The notes below the pieces were generated by a model. The model saw only the letters and a list, made by a program, of their open reading frames with translations, did not search any database and had not been told where the DNA came from. From assembly GCF_935825525.1 (NCBI RefSeq), contig NZ_CAKXZT010000116.1, positions 90,689-154,688 of the forward strand: a DNA stretch of 64,000 nt, written 5' to 3'. Shown here one piece after another: positions 36,741 through 46,422 of the stretch (position 1 is its first letter; each line of letters begins with the position of its first letter). A program made the translations under genes and the position numbers. This DNA is from Mesorhizobium escarrei. GTDB lineage: Bacteria; Pseudomonadota; Alphaproteobacteria; Rhizobiales; Rhizobiaceae.

Positions 36741-38192
36741 ATGGCTGGCGCAGAAGTAATCAAGAATTATATAGACGGAGAGTGGAGAGATTCTTCGTCC
36801 GGCGGACGGATCGAGGTTGATGACCCCTCAAATGGGGAGACCTTTGCGATCGTTGCGGAGGCGGGACCTGAAGAAGTTCATCTCGCCGTTGCTGCCGCAA
36901 ACCGCGTTTTTCGCGACCGCGTTCTGATAGACATGCATCCCTACGACCGGGGACGAATGCTCTTTCGTGTCTCAGACGCGCTGGAGGCGCGGAGCGAGGA
37001 GATCGCGACCATTAACTGCATCGAGACGGGCAAGGCGTTGGATCTCGCACAGGGTGAGGTTCGCACCGCTATACGCTACCTGCGCTACTATGCCGGTCTC
37101 GCCGATAAGCTTGAAGGCCGATCGATCCCTCGCGGGGCCGAGTTTGTCGACTACACCGTCAGGAGCCCCTTCGGTGTTTCGGCCCAGATCGTGCCCTGGA
37201 ATGGCCCTCTTGAACTAACGGCTCGTTCGCTTGCTTGCGCTATTGCCACAGGCAACTCAGTCGTGGTGAAGTCTCCGGAATTGGCTCCTCTGTCTGGGGT
37301 AGAGTTTGCGCGCGCCTGCGAAACCGCAGGATTGCCAGCCGGAGCCGTCAATGTAATCACCGGTTACGGGCAGACCGCTGGCCAGGCGCTGATCGAGCAT
37401 CCCGATGTTCGTCACATAGTGTTCACGGGATCCACGGCAACCGGGCGGACGGTGCTTAAGGCCGCGTCGGAACGCATCGTCCCCTGTATCATGGAACTGG
37501 GCGGCAAGTCAGCGGCAGTGGTGTATTCCGACGCGGATCTCGATGCTGTCGTAGACGCGGTGCGTATCGGAACCTATCTGAACGCGGGTCAGAATTGCAA
37601 TAACTTAACAAGACTGCTCGTCCAACGATCGATCGCAGACGAATTATTGGAGAAAGTGAAAGTTTGCGTCGAAGGACTAACCGTTGGTCCGGGGCGAGAA
37701 AATTGTGACATCACACCCATGATCTCCCAGAAGCAGCGCAAGGGGGTCACGGAAGCGTGTGAGATTGCCGTTTTGGAGGGGGCACGGGCGGTAACCGGTG
37801 GAGCCGCACTTTCGGAGCGGAGCGGCTATTTCATGGCCGCTACTGTTTTTGCAGATGTCACGCGAGACAGTAATCTCTTCCAGAAAGAAGTATTCGGTCC
37901 CGTTCTCTCGGTAACTGTTTTCGATGACCCAGCTACGGGGATCGAACTAGCCAACGATACCGATCAAGGTTTGGCAGCTGGCGTGTTCACGCGGGATATT
38001 GACCGTGCTCTATGGTGCGCCGATCGCCTTTGGGCTGGCCAAGTGTACGTGAATGGGTGGTACGTCGGCGGCGTAGAAACACCATTCGGGGGAGTGAAGC
38101 AGTCTGGCTACGGCCGGGAAAAGGGACAGGAAGCACTTGATGGCTACGTCCAGACCAGAAATATCGGCATCCGGATCTCGCGGCCATTGTGA
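36741..38192 (+). CDS. NAD(P)-dependent aldehyde dehydrogenase
   Basis: A 483-residue enzyme of the betaine-aldehyde/aminobutyraldehyde dehydrogenase type. VPWNGPLELTARSLACAIAT forms part of the cofactor site and FTGSTATGR is the nucleotide-binding turn. The catalytic Glu is in MELGGKSA and the catalytic Cys in NAGQNCNNLTRLLV. PFGGVKQSGYGREKG is the usual C-terminal motif. The ATG at 36741 has GGAGGA 8 bases upstream. It follows aminotransferase copy 3 and probably oxidises its aldehyde product. NGWYVGGVETPFGGV near the end resembles enzymes acting on aminoaldehydes or aspartate semialdehyde, but specificity is inferred. Confidence 0.88.
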   Translation: MAGAEVIKNYIDGEWRDSSSGGRIEVDDPSNGETFAIVAEAGPEEVHLAVAAANRVFRDRVLIDMHPYDRGRMLFRVSDALEARSEEIATINCIETGKALDLAQGEVRTAIRYLRYYAGLADKLEGRSIPRGAEFVDYTVRSPFGVSAQIVPWNGPLELTARSLACAIATGNSVVVKSPELAPLSGVEFARACETAGLPAGAVNVITGYGQTAGQALIEHPDVRHIVFTGSTATGRTVLKAASERIVPCIMELGGKSAAVVYSDADLDAVVDAVRIGTYLNAGQNCNNLTRLLVQRSIADELLEKVKVCVEGLTVGPGRENCDITPMISQKQRKGVTEACEIAVLEGARAVTGGAALSERSGYFMAATVFADVTRDSNLFQKEVFGPVLSVTVFDDPATGIELANDTDQGLAAGVFTRDIDRALWCADRLWAGQVYVNGWYVGGVETPFGGVKQSGYGREKGQEALDGYVQTRNIGIRISRPL

Positions 38193-38375
38193 ACGGCTGT
38201 TTGCGAACCTGGCCCTCGCCACGGCGATGGTGGCCACGCACGCCTGTAAGGCACGCTCGCCCGCGCCCAATTGCTGATCGTTGATAATTGGGGCCTTGAA
38301 CCACGATGATCACGCCCGCACGATCTCCTCGAAATCCTCAAGGATCGCTACGGCCGCCGCTGGACTGGCCGGAAG
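38193..38375 (+). pseudogene. IS21 IstB remnant 1
   Basis: RLFANLALA at the left (overlapping the end of the aldehyde dehydrogenase region), then LLIVDNWGLEP with a stop, then HDLLEILKDRYGRRWT correspond in order to the IstB ATPase core (ARAQLLILDDWGLEP, RHDLLEILEDRYGRRS). Frame changes and a stop show it is dead. A second remnant in the same orientation lies at 41.64-41.89 kb. Confidence 0.65.
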
Positions 38376-38885
38376 GAGTCTCAGCAATGGCGCTGGACGA
38401 TGACGCAGCCATTTCGCCCTGCACAGTGCCGCAGCTTTGTTTGATGACTGCCGCGGCTTCGGCCGACAATAGCGTCCGCTTGGCTTGCCGTTCACGTTTG
38501 GCTTACACGGGTGTGAGTCATCTCACGCTTTGGGACAAGATGGTGCTGCCCCCAGCTCGCCGGTTCACCAAATAGTCAACTGCCGACTAAAATCTCGTCG
38601 CAGATCTCCGGCGTTCAACCGCGTCCTGGAGCATACCAAAATCGCCGATTTCCTGCGCGAGGTACTGAAATTTGGCATAACCGTGGTCTCGCAAGGCTGC
38701 TAGTTTTACTAGGCGGGAAAAGCCGTCCGACATTTGACTCGAGAAGAAGTTCTCCAGATTTCGCGACGTGACCGCCAGAGACGGGAAACCGCCGAGTTCT
38801 GGTCCATGTAAAAGCACTGGCTCGACGTCCTCTCTACACGTCACCCGGCGGGACCAGCGGCCATTGGGAATGGAAGGACTCTCAA
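38376..38885. other. Region without a recognisable gene
   Basis: IS-like debris up to about 38700, then the leader of the binding-protein gene. No domain-bearing frame; a GGAAGGA ribosome site precedes 38886. Confidence 0.4.
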
Positions 38886-39764
38886 ATGAACACGTGGCAC
38901 TCCGTAGAGGTCAGGAGCTATCTTTTCAGTCGAGTAATTCTCAAGGTGGCTGCCTTGGGTATGGCGGCCCTGGCAACTGTAACATTCACCGGGTCAGCGT
39001 CGGCTCAGTCGCTGCTCGACAAGATCAAGAACGGAGAAACTATCCGGCTTGGATTCTCCAACGAGCCTCCCTTCGCCAATCCGGGCGCAAACAACGAGCC
39101 GCTCGGCTGGGTCAATGTTATGACGCTGGACATCCTTAAAAAACTGGGCCCCACCAAGGTCGAACCGGTTGTGGCGGAATGGGGCTCGCTTATCCCCGGA
39201 ATGCATGCCGGTCGCTTCGATATAATCACCGGCGGCATGTTTGTCCTGCCTGATCGCTGCCGCAACGTGCTTTTCACCGAGCCGCTTGCTGTTGCCAGCG
39301 CAGCCCTGATCGTGCCGAAGGGCAATCCGCAGGACCTGCACTCCTATAAGGACGTGCGCGAAAAGAGCCTGACCGTCGCCACCGGCGCGGGCTGGGACGA
39401 CGTCGAGAATGCGCGCAAAGCCGGAATCGCCGACGACAAGATCTTGCAGGTGGCCGGATCAGCAGAGGTCCTGCAGGCGGTGAAGGCTGGCCGCGCGGCC
39501 GCGGGTGTAGGCGACTACTTCACCATGAAGGAGTTCGCCGGCAAGGACGCCAGCCTCGACGTGACCGATCCGCTTCCCGATAGTCCGAAAGGCTATCCGG
39601 CTCTCGCCTTCCTGCTCAACCAACAGGCGGCGGTCGACGCGTTCAATGCCGTATTGAAAGGCTATCTCGGCTCCAACGAAATGATGGAGTCAGTCGGCAA
39701 GTATGGCTACACCAAAACCAACCTGCCGGACGGCACCACGACCGCCCAGCTTTGCAAAGCCTAA
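38886..39764 (+). CDS. EhuB-like periplasmic solute-binding protein
   Basis: A 292-residue polar-amino-acid/ectoine type binding protein. An N-terminal signal peptide ends near ASAQ (residue 41) after a hydrophobic stretch. The mature part begins SLLDKIKNGETIRLGFSN. It shows EPPFANPG, AEWGSLIPGMHAGRFDIITG, MFVLPDRCRNVLFTEP and KGNPQDLHSYKDV, which parallel EhuB of Sinorhizobium, including the Glu, two Phe and Arg that hold ectoine there. The Tyr of EhuB's EYG is Trp here, which would alter the pocket. It is an orphan binding protein with no permease next to it and may feed the transporter at 42.1-44.3 kb. A strong hairpin follows the stop. Confidence 0.88.
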   Translation: MNTWHSVEVRSYLFSRVILKVAALGMAALATVTFTGSASAQSLLDKIKNGETIRLGFSNEPPFANPGANNEPLGWVNVMTLDILKKLGPTKVEPVVAEWGSLIPGMHAGRFDIITGGMFVLPDRCRNVLFTEPLAVASAALIVPKGNPQDLHSYKDVREKSLTVATGAGWDDVENARKAGIADDKILQVAGSAEVLQAVKAGRAAAGVGDYFTMKEFAGKDASLDVTDPLPDSPKGYPALAFLLNQQAAVDAFNAVLKGYLGSNEMMESVGKYGYTKTNLPDGTTTAQLCKA

Positions 39765-39800
39765 ACTAAGGCCGGGCGACATCCGCCGATCATTGCTACA

Positions 39801-39832
39801 CTAGCTTCCCCAGCCCCGGGTCGGGGAGCTAG
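39801..39832 (+). terminator. Strong hairpin after the binding-protein gene
   Basis: CTAGCTTCCCC pairs with GGGGAGCTAG (one bulged T), with an 11-base loop, starting 37 bases after the stop at 39764. There is no T run immediately after it, so it may terminate weakly or protect the 3' end. Confidence 0.5.
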
Positions 39833-40111
39833 CGGAACACCAGATCATAAAGGTTTGTCTTTTGTGGTAGCAGTCCCCCCGCGGAGATGGCTGCTTGAGG
39901 TCGCGACATGCTAGGCGACCCCCAACGGGTGCTGTGGAGCGGTCGTTGAATTTCGCTCACGGTCCTCAGTGTGAGTCAGTGACGGAAACAGGGACTCGGT
40001 AGGTCGACGAGCAGCGATGACGCAGTGGTCAGCTTCAGATTTCCTCCGAGAGTATCGCACTTGGGGGGCGAGAAAGCGCCAATCCCGTCAATTCGGTAAA
40101 GGAAACTCCCA

Positions 40112-41281
40112 ATGCCCATCTTAAATCGTGTAGCCGACTTACTCCCAGACATCATTGCTTGGCGTCACGAGATTCACTCGCATCCTGAACTGGGCTTCGA
40201 GCTCCCCCGCACATCGACTTTCGTGGCTGAGCGCCTTCGCGAATTCGGCTGCGACCAGGTGGTGACTGCCATCGGCAAGACTGGTGTTGTCGGCGTTATA
40301 AAAGGCAAGAAGGCCAAAATTGACGGCAAGCCGGAGGTCATCGGTTTGCGCGCTGATATGGATGCGCTGCCGATCGAGGAAGAAACTGATTTGCCATATG
40401 CCTCCAAGAACCAGGGTGTTATGCACGCGTGCGGCCATGACGGCCACACCGCGATGCTGTTGGGGGCGGCGCGCTACCTAACCGAAACCCGGAATTTCGC
40501 CGGAACGGCAATCATGATCTTCCAGCCTGCCGAAGAGCTCGGTGCGGGCGCGGCCGCGATGATTGAAGATGGTCTGATGGAGCGCTTCAAAATCGAGCAG
40601 GTCTTCGGCATGCACACTTGGCCGGGGATGCCGATTGGTGCCTTTGGCACCCGGCGGGGTCCGGTGATGTCGGCAACGGACGGCATCAAGATCAAGATCG
40701 AGGGCCGCGGCGGCCATCCCGGGATGCCGCATAAGTGCATTGACTCGATCCTCGTCGGCGCACAGCTTGTTACAGCGTTGCAGCAAATCCTCGCCCAGAA
40801 TGTCGATCCGTTCGACTCTGCAGGACTTTCTTTTCACTATTTTCTTTCTGGCACACCTCAGAGATTTATTGCGCAACGCGCAGAGTTGCTAGGCAGCATG
40901 CGCGCGCTGACGCCGGAGGCGTATCAGCTTCTCAAGAAGCGCATAGGCGAGGTGGTCACCGGAATTGCTCAGATGACCGGTGCCAAGATAGATCTCGCTT
41001 TCACAGGCGGCGAGCTCGTTACTTTTAATCGTGCCGAGCAGAGCGAGCTTGCAATGAGAGCGGCGAAGGATGTCGCCGGTGAAGACAATGTCCTTGAAAC
41101 CCCGCCTATACTTGCCGGGGAAGATTTCTGCCACATGGCAAATGCGCGACCGGGTGCGTTTGTATTTTGCGGGAATGGCGACAGCGCCCAACTGCATCAC
41201 CCCGCCTACAATTTCAACGACGAGGCGATTCCATATGGGACCTCCTTCTGGATCAAGCTCGTAGAGAATACCCTCGGCTAA
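40112..41281 (+). CDS. M20D amidohydrolase (hippurate/IAA-amino-acid hydrolase-like)
   Basis: A 389-residue di-metal amidohydrolase that cleaves N-acyl amino acids. Metal-site motifs are HACGHDGHTAM at 105-115 (with the Cys and His ligands), FQPAEELGAGAAAM near 140-152 and HTWPGMPIGA near 173-182. The C-terminal part has PPILAGEDFCHM, and the lid domain contains GRGGHPGMPHKCID. ATG at 40112 has AAGGAAA upstream. No signal peptide, so cytoplasmic. By context it may release an amino acid or diamino acid from an acylated compound imported by the neighbouring Ehu-type transporter. M20D enzymes also hydrolyse indole-acetyl-amino acids, an alternative of interest for a plant symbiont. Confidence 0.88.
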   Translation: MPILNRVADLLPDIIAWRHEIHSHPELGFELPRTSTFVAERLREFGCDQVVTAIGKTGVVGVIKGKKAKIDGKPEVIGLRADMDALPIEEETDLPYASKNQGVMHACGHDGHTAMLLGAARYLTETRNFAGTAIMIFQPAEELGAGAAAMIEDGLMERFKIEQVFGMHTWPGMPIGAFGTRRGPVMSATDGIKIKIEGRGGHPGMPHKCIDSILVGAQLVTALQQILAQNVDPFDSAGLSFHYFLSGTPQRFIAQRAELLGSMRALTPEAYQLLKKRIGEVVTGIAQMTGAKIDLAFTGGELVTFNRAEQSELAMRAAKDVAGEDNVLETPPILAGEDFCHMANARPGAFVFCGNGDSAQLHHPAYNFNDEAIPYGTSFWIKLVENTLG

Positions 41282-42083
41282 TGAAAAAGTTCCTGCGCGT
41301 ATTGTCGGCCCGGTGGGTCGCCGATCAGCGCCCCGAAGAAGTAGAACACGGGCTCAGACGGAGAGTGAGGCTACTCTGTCGGTGCAATGAATTCAGCAGA
41401 TCGGTTTCCTGTCGCATCGAAGAAAGTTCGGGCGAGTTCGCCCTTGGTTTTGCTGGAGGAAATTAGCCCTCCCATTGTGCTGGACATAATAGTGGCCTCT
41501 CGCTTCTCGTGAGGCACATGTAGTCGGAGGCGGTAGGAAGCTTAGACGTTGCCGCTCATGTAATCCGCAGACCGGACACAGGTCGCGCCTTGGAAGGACG
41601 CAGGTTGCCCAATTGATGACAAAGCGCCGCACCTCTTTGCCAACCTGGCTCTGGCGACGGCCATGAGCCATGCCCGACTGCAATGCACGCGTGGTCCCTT
41701 AAGCTACTCATTTTGAGATTGATTGAGAATGGTCTCGACCGTTCGACGACCAGGGCCGAGACGATCTGCTCGAAACCCTCGAGCATCGCGACCATCATCA
41801 CTAGCCAGCTGCCTGTGTCCGCATGGACCCGCACCAACTCAATCTTAAACGGGCTTATTCAACGCTCATCGAATGTTCTCGCCAGCGATAATTGCCCCTA
41901 AGGCATCACCCCGGGCAACATCATCTCGAACCAGCGGCTTGACTAATCAACTCGAAAGGCGCGGGTTCTACCCCAATCAGCAGCCGGCAGCGCCATAGGA
42001 GGCCTCGCTGCTGTAAGGGACAGTGATGAGCATACTCCATCGCTGCTACGCTGCGGATTGCGGCAGTATAAAATAAAAAACTC
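41282..42083 (+). pseudogene. IS21 IstB remnant 2 in a gene-free region
   Basis: At about 41640-41890 the plus strand reads, with frame changes, ANLALATAM, then DDLLETLEHR and IITSQLPVSAWTRTNSILNG, the IstB core and C-terminal part. It aligns with remnant 1 at 38.2 kb in the same direction. The rest of the interval, 41282-41640 and 41890-42083, shows no gene. Confidence 0.62.
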
Positions 42084-42860
42084 CTACTTCGCCTCCAGTA
42101 GGGCGCTAAGAAATTGCCGTGTCCGCTCGTTCTGCGGGTTGCCGAAGAGCCGCTCGGGCGGGCCCTGCTCGGCGATCTTGCCGCCATAGAAGAAGCAGAC
42201 GCGATCTGAGAATTCCTTGGCGAAGCCCATCTGATGCGTGACCATCAGCATGGTCAAATCGTGCTCGGCACCGAGTTTGCGGATCACGTTCAACACCTCA
42301 CCGACCAGCTCTGGGTCGAGCGCCGATGTCACCTCATCGAACAGCATTACCTTCGGCCGCATAGCAAGGGCTCGGGCAATCGCGACTCGCTGCTTCTGTC
42401 CGCCGGAAAGCTGGATCGGGAAGTGTTTTTTTTTGTCACCGAGTCCTACCATATCGAGTAGTTCGGCGGCGCGCGCCTCCGCTTCCTTCTTTGGCAGCCC
42501 CAGTACGGAAATCGGCGCCTCCATGCAGTTTTGTATCGCGCTCATGTGGGGAAACAAGTTGAAGTGTTGGAACACCATGCCGATTTTGCCGCGAACGCGT
42601 CTGAGATGCTGATCACTCGCCAGCACCATCCGGCCATTTTTCTGCATGTGCGTGAGTGGCTCGCCGTCGACCCAGATACACCCCTCGTTAATGCGCTCCA
42701 ACGTCATCAGCATACGCAGCACCGTGGTCTTGCCCGACCCCGAGGGGCCTATGATTGTCACTTTCTCATTGCGCGCGACGTCGAAATTAAGGTTGTCCAG
42801 CACGGTCAGCGCGTCATAGCGCTTGGTGACATTTTCGAAGCGGACCATGGTTTCCTTCAT
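42084..42860 (-). CDS. Polar amino-acid/ectoine-type ABC transporter ATPase (EhuA-like)
   Basis: A 258-residue ABC ATPase. Walker [10 protein letters not shown] near 38-46, Q-loop [20 protein letters not shown], signature [17 protein letters not shown], Walker [22 protein letters not shown]-loop VTHQM. It is the last gene of a minus-strand operon: binding protein (44370-45248), two permeases, then this. A short decayed copy of its own N-terminus lies between it and the upstream permease. It is intact and of the GlnQ/HisP length and type. Confidence 0.93.
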   Translation of the reverse strand: MKETMVRFENVTKRYDALTVLDNLNFDVARNEKVTIIGPSGSGKTTVLRMLMTLERINEGCIWVDGEPLTHMQKNGRMVLASDQHLRRVRGKIGMVFQHFNLFPHMSAIQNCMEAPISVLGLPKKEAEARAAELLDMVGLGDKKKHFPIQLSGGQKQRVAIARALAMRPKVMLFDEVTSALDPELVGEVLNVIRKLGAEHDLTMLMVTHQMGFAKEFSDRVCFFYGGKIAEQGPPERLFGNPQNERTRQFLSALLEAK

Positions 42861-42960
42861 GAAGTTCTCTTTCCAGCGGCGTCAATATTGTCCACCACAG
42901 TCATTGCACCATAGCGTTTTGCGCCACTCAGCAGGCAGGAGATGCGTTCGTTCATGATAA
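42861..42960 (-). pseudogene. Truncated N-terminal copy of the ABC ATPase gene
   Basis: A short frame beginning at ATG 42954 reads MNERISCLLSGAKRYGAMTV followed by VDNID and then runs into the real start. KRYGAMTVVDNI parallels [12 protein letters not shown] of the intact ATPase next to it. It looks like the remains of a second ATPase gene deleted down to its first codons. Confidence 0.5.
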
Positions 42961-42963
42961 CTC

Positions 42964-43632
42964 CTACTCCATATAGTAGCGGCGCTGGAGCCACGAGCTC
43001 ACCGATTGTACGATCGCGGAAGCGGTCAGGCTGAACACGAGAAAAAAGATGCCTGTCATGATAATCGGCTCGGTATATCGATAGTTGTTCGCGCCGAAAT
43101 TCTTCGCCTGTTGCAGCATCTCCAAAATTGCAATAGCTGCGAGGATTGGCGTCTCCTTGAACATACCAATGAAGTAGTTGCCCAAGGCGGGAACTATAGG
43201 AGGGATTGCCTGCGGCAGAATGATTGCCCGCCAAGTCCTACTCCGCGACAGGTTGAGCGCTGTGCAGGCCTCCCACTGGCCTTCTTCCACGGCCAGGATA
43301 CCGGCACGATACACCTCTGAGCAATAGGCTGCGTAGTGAATGCCCAGCATACCGATGCCCGCGGTCCAAGCAGGGATGATAATGCCATATTGCGGTCCGA
43401 CGAAATAGACGAAGAACACCTGGAGCAGCAGAGGCGTGGAGCGGATAACCTCCACGATTTCCGTCATGACCGTGGACACGTAGCGGTTCGGCGACTGGCG
43501 GATGAGCGCGAAGACCAGCCCCAGCACCAGTGCGATCATAAAGCTGAGCAGCGTGGCTTGAACGGTGACGATCGCCCCGCGGTAGAGATACGGTAAAGCC
43601 TCCCAGACATAGGACCAGTCCCAGATGCTCAT
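42964..43632 (-). CDS. Amino-acid ABC transporter permease (EhuD/HisM type)
   Basis: A 222-residue inner-membrane permease with five hydrophobic segments. It carries the HEAAMM-type start (YRGAIVTVQATLLSFMIALV) and the EAA loop region WEACTALNLSRSRTWRAIIL followed by PQAIPPIVPALGN. Its ATG overlaps the end of the upstream permease by four bases (43629-43632). It forms a heterodimeric channel with that permease. Confidence 0.92.
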   Translation of the reverse strand: MSIWDWSYVWEALPYLYRGAIVTVQATLLSFMIALVLGLVFALIRQSPNRYVSTVMTEIVEVIRSTPLLLQVFFVYFVGPQYGIIIPAWTAGIGMLGIHYAAYCSEVYRAGILAVEEGQWEACTALNLSRSRTWRAIILPQAIPPIVPALGNYFIGMFKETPILAAIAILEMLQQAKNFGANNYRYTEPIIMTGIFFLVFSLTASAIVQSVSSWLQRRYYME

Positions 43633-44300
43633 GCCAGTGACTCCCGGACGAAGCCACTTGAAACGCGGCGCTCCAGCCAGCGCCCGAAGGGCGTGATCAG
43701 GGCGCGCGCGATGGCGTAGTAGCCAAACAGCGCTAACACAAAGTACAGCAGGTAGTTGCCGGTGAGGTCGGCTGCCAGCTTAGACGCGGTGGTGAACTCG
43801 GTGATGGTGATGAAGAACACGAGGGAGGTCGTCTTCAACAGTTCAATGATCAAGTTCACCCAGGGCGGCAGCATGGTCCGGATCGCCTGCGGCAACATAA
43901 TGCGGCGCATCATTGTGAGCCGTGGGAAGTTGAGCGCGATGCTCGCTTCATACTGGCTGCGGTCGACGGCTTGAATGGCCGCACGCACCAGCTCGGCACC
44001 ATACCCTGAGAAGTTCATGCCGATGCCGAAGATCGCGACGGCCCAAGCCGATAAGGAGACGCCGAAGATCGGAAGTACAAAGAACCACAAATAGAGCTGC
44101 ACCAGCAGCGAAGTCCCGCGGAAGAACTCTATGTAGGCAACGGCCAACCAGCGCAGCGGCCGACGGGGTGAGACCCGGATGACGCCGACGATCAGCCCGA
44201 GTACGATCGCCACCAGAGATGCGCCGACCGTCACGACGAGGGTTGTCAGGAGGCCGTTAGCAAGCGCTGACACGCTGAAGCCGAGCGCGAAGTCGTTCAT
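43629..44300 (-). CDS. Amino-acid ABC transporter permease (EhuC/HisQ type)
   Basis: A 223-residue inner-membrane permease. VEFFRGTSLLVQL-type sequence (AYIEFFRGTSLLVQLYLWFF), the EAA loop QYEASIALNFPRLTMMRRIM and PQAIRTMLPPWVNLI are diagnostic. It is coupled to the following permease by a 4-base overlap. It lies 69 bases downstream of the binding-protein gene, with a hairpin in the gap. Confidence 0.92.
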   Translation of the reverse strand: MNDFALGFSVSALANGLLTTLVVTVGASLVAIVLGLIVGVIRVSPRRPLRWLAVAYIEFFRGTSLLVQLYLWFFVLPIFGVSLSAWAVAIFGIGMNFSGYGAELVRAAIQAVDRSQYEASIALNFPRLTMMRRIMLPQAIRTMLPPWVNLIIELLKTTSLVFFITITEFTTASKLAADLTGNYLLYFVLALFGYYAIARALITPFGRWLERRVSSGFVRESLA

Positions 44301-44319
44301 GTTCTTGCCCTGTTAGCTA

Positions 44320-44339
44320 CTCCCCAGATTGCAGGGGAG
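44320..44339 (-). other. Hairpin between the binding-protein and permease genes
   Basis: CTCCCC-AGATTGCA-GGGGAG is a perfect 6-bp GC stem in the 69-base gap. In many ABC operons such a hairpin after the binding-protein gene raises the amount of that message over the permeases; the same is inferred here. Confidence 0.55.
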
Positions 44340-44369
44340 GGTCTGGATATCAAACGGCTGGCGCCGGTT

Positions 44370-45248
44370 TTACCCCTTGCACAAATCGGCGGTCTTGCTC
44401 CCGTCCGGCAGCAACAACTTATCGTATTCGTACTTGCTGACCGACTTCATCATCTCGTCGGAGCCAATATAGCCTTTTAGCAACGCGTTGAACGCGTCGA
44501 CTGAGGCTTGGTCGTTGAGCGGAAAGGCGAAGGCAGCATTGCCCGGCTTGACGGACACTGTGAACGGCTGGGCCAGCTCAATTCCCTCTTGATTGCCGAT
44601 AGCGGCCCTCAAACCCACAGGTTCGCCGGCACCAGCGGCGGCGCGACCAGCCTTCAGCGCCTGAACAATTTCCGCATTGCCGGCGACTTGCATGATCTTG
44701 TCGTCAGAGATCCCCACCTGGTGCGCGATCTGAACCGCCTGGTAGCCAGAGCCAGTTACCAAAGTCAGGCCCTTGTCGCGAATATCTTCGAAGGAATGTA
44801 GCCCTTCCGGGTTGCCCTTCGGCACCGCCAGCGCTGCTGGGATAGTGGCAATCGGTTCACTAAACACGACGTTACGACAGCGTTCCGGCAGGACGTACAT
44901 TCCGTCGGTAATGACGTCGAATCGTCCGGCCTGGAGGCCGGGGATAAGCGAGCCCCATTCGGTAACGACCGGCTCAATCTTGGTCGCTCCCAATTTCTTC
45001 AGAACTTCCTTCGCTATCGTAACGGCCACGCCGAGCGGCTCGTTATTGCCGCCAGAATAGGCCCAAGGAGCATCATTGGAGAAGCCAATCCGGATTGGCT
45101 CTCCGTTCTTGATCTTGTCAAGTAGGGACTCAGCTGAGACTGGCCCAGCCGCAGTTGCAAGCAACGCCATGCCCAGAGCAGCCATTCCGCCCACAAATAC
45201 ACGCCTGAAACGAGCGCCCCTTTCTCCCGAGTATTGGAACTTTACCAT
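44370..45248 (-). CDS. EhuB-like periplasmic solute-binding protein of the ABC operon
   Basis: A 292-residue binding protein and close relative of the one at 38.9 kb: SLLDKIKNGEPIRIGFSN, TEWGSLIPGLQAGRFDVITD, MYVLPERCRNVVFSEP, KGNPEGLHSFED. A signal peptide ends near VSAE (residue 40). Where EhuB and the other copy have NEPPF this one has NDAPW, so two pocket residues differ and the ligand may differ too. The ATG at 45248 (AAGGAAG upstream) is preferred to the frame start 12 codons earlier. It is the first gene of the operon running to 42084. Confidence 0.9.
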   Translation of the reverse strand: MVKFQYSGERGARFRRVFVGGMAALGMALLATAAGPVSAESLLDKIKNGEPIRIGFSNDAPWAYSGGNNEPLGVAVTIAKEVLKKLGATKIEPVVTEWGSLIPGLQAGRFDVITDGMYVLPERCRNVVFSEPIATIPAALAVPKGNPEGLHSFEDIRDKGLTLVTGSGYQAVQIAHQVGISDDKIMQVAGNAEIVQALKAGRAAAGAGEPVGLRAAIGNQEGIELAQPFTVSVKPGNAAFAFPLNDQASVDAFNALLKGYIGSDEMMKSVSKYEYDKLLLPDGSKTADLCKG

Positions 45249-46422
45249 TGATGCTTCCTTGTTGTTCTGCCGTAGATGCCCCATGCATTCTGAAACCGTG
45301 CATTAACGTAGCCCACAGCGGGCTCCCCCATTCGGTGTGGACAGGAACCGCTTCTCGATAGCCACAGACTTGCCGTCCAAATCTGGTACCCGGTTGCGAG
45401 TGCCCACTCTCGCAAATATAACAGCAACGACGCCCTGCTTTTCGTCCGATTTGGCGTCACCAGCGCAGGAAACCGGCGTGTTCCAGCTTTTCTGCGTGAG
45501 GTGCAATGATCCGGAAGCTGGAGTTGTCGGAACGCTGGCAGTCAAAATCAAATGCATCTTTGGAGCGACGGCTTTCGGCTGGCGCGCCTACTGCGCTAAC
45601 ACTTGGGAGGCGCGCTGGGATATCCGCAGTAAGACGGATCGCATCGAATCTGATCCCTAACGAGCGCTTTTCTGGACTGCGACTGGCGCGTTTTTGCCAG
45701 AATCGCGAGAGATTTGGCCTAGGTGCCGACTGGGTTTGAGGTTGGGTGAAAACCAATGATGCTCGTGAGCATGTTGTGAGTGCGATCGCGCCAACAAGAG
45801 CTGCCGGTCGGCAACGCTACGCAAGGGGTGATCGTCGCCAAACATTGGTGCCCTCGAGTGATGCAGGGCAAGTGGCAGATCAATGATGAAAATTATCTTC
45901 GTCTCCGGGCACCTCCAAGCTATCGAAGAGCCGATGTAACCGGTTCGTTGTGAGCCCAGCCGTGCCGGCGGATGAACCGCTTTGTCGAGCGAAGCGAAAA
46001 CATGACCCCTGTTGGCATTTCAGGTTGTTCACCTCTCAATACAAACGCATAAGACGTAAGCGGACCTTTGCTTTTTGCGCCATCAAATAGGATGAGCGCT
46101 CTTTGCTCCATTGACTGTTGACTCTCCGTTGCGTGTTGGCCTTGGCGAGGTAAATCCGCATCAGCTTTCTTAGCCCTACCTGTGACCTTGCGCTGAACGT
46201 ATCATTGTCAACGTGTTTGCGGTGTGAAGATTCTGCAAAGTGAGTTAAAATGCCTGGTCGGGATTACGTCCTTTGCTTAACCGCTCCGCAGAAGCCACTC
46301 GCGAGCTTATCGCCACGCGCCAGCTCCGCTGCTGGTGCGCGGAGGTGAGGGCTGGCTGATTGTCCCAAGGAAACGGTGTGATTCACCAACTTATCATGTT
46401 GACGGCAGGCTCAAGTATCTCC
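45249..46422. other. Region without a recognisable gene
   Basis: About 1.2 kb of short overlapping frames without domains. It should contain the promoter of the leftward ABC operon near 45250-45400. Confidence 0.4.

Noticed and set aside
40139-40876. Antisense frames inside the M20 gene
   Set aside because: The plus-strand gene has all metal-site motifs, so the antisense frames are shadows.
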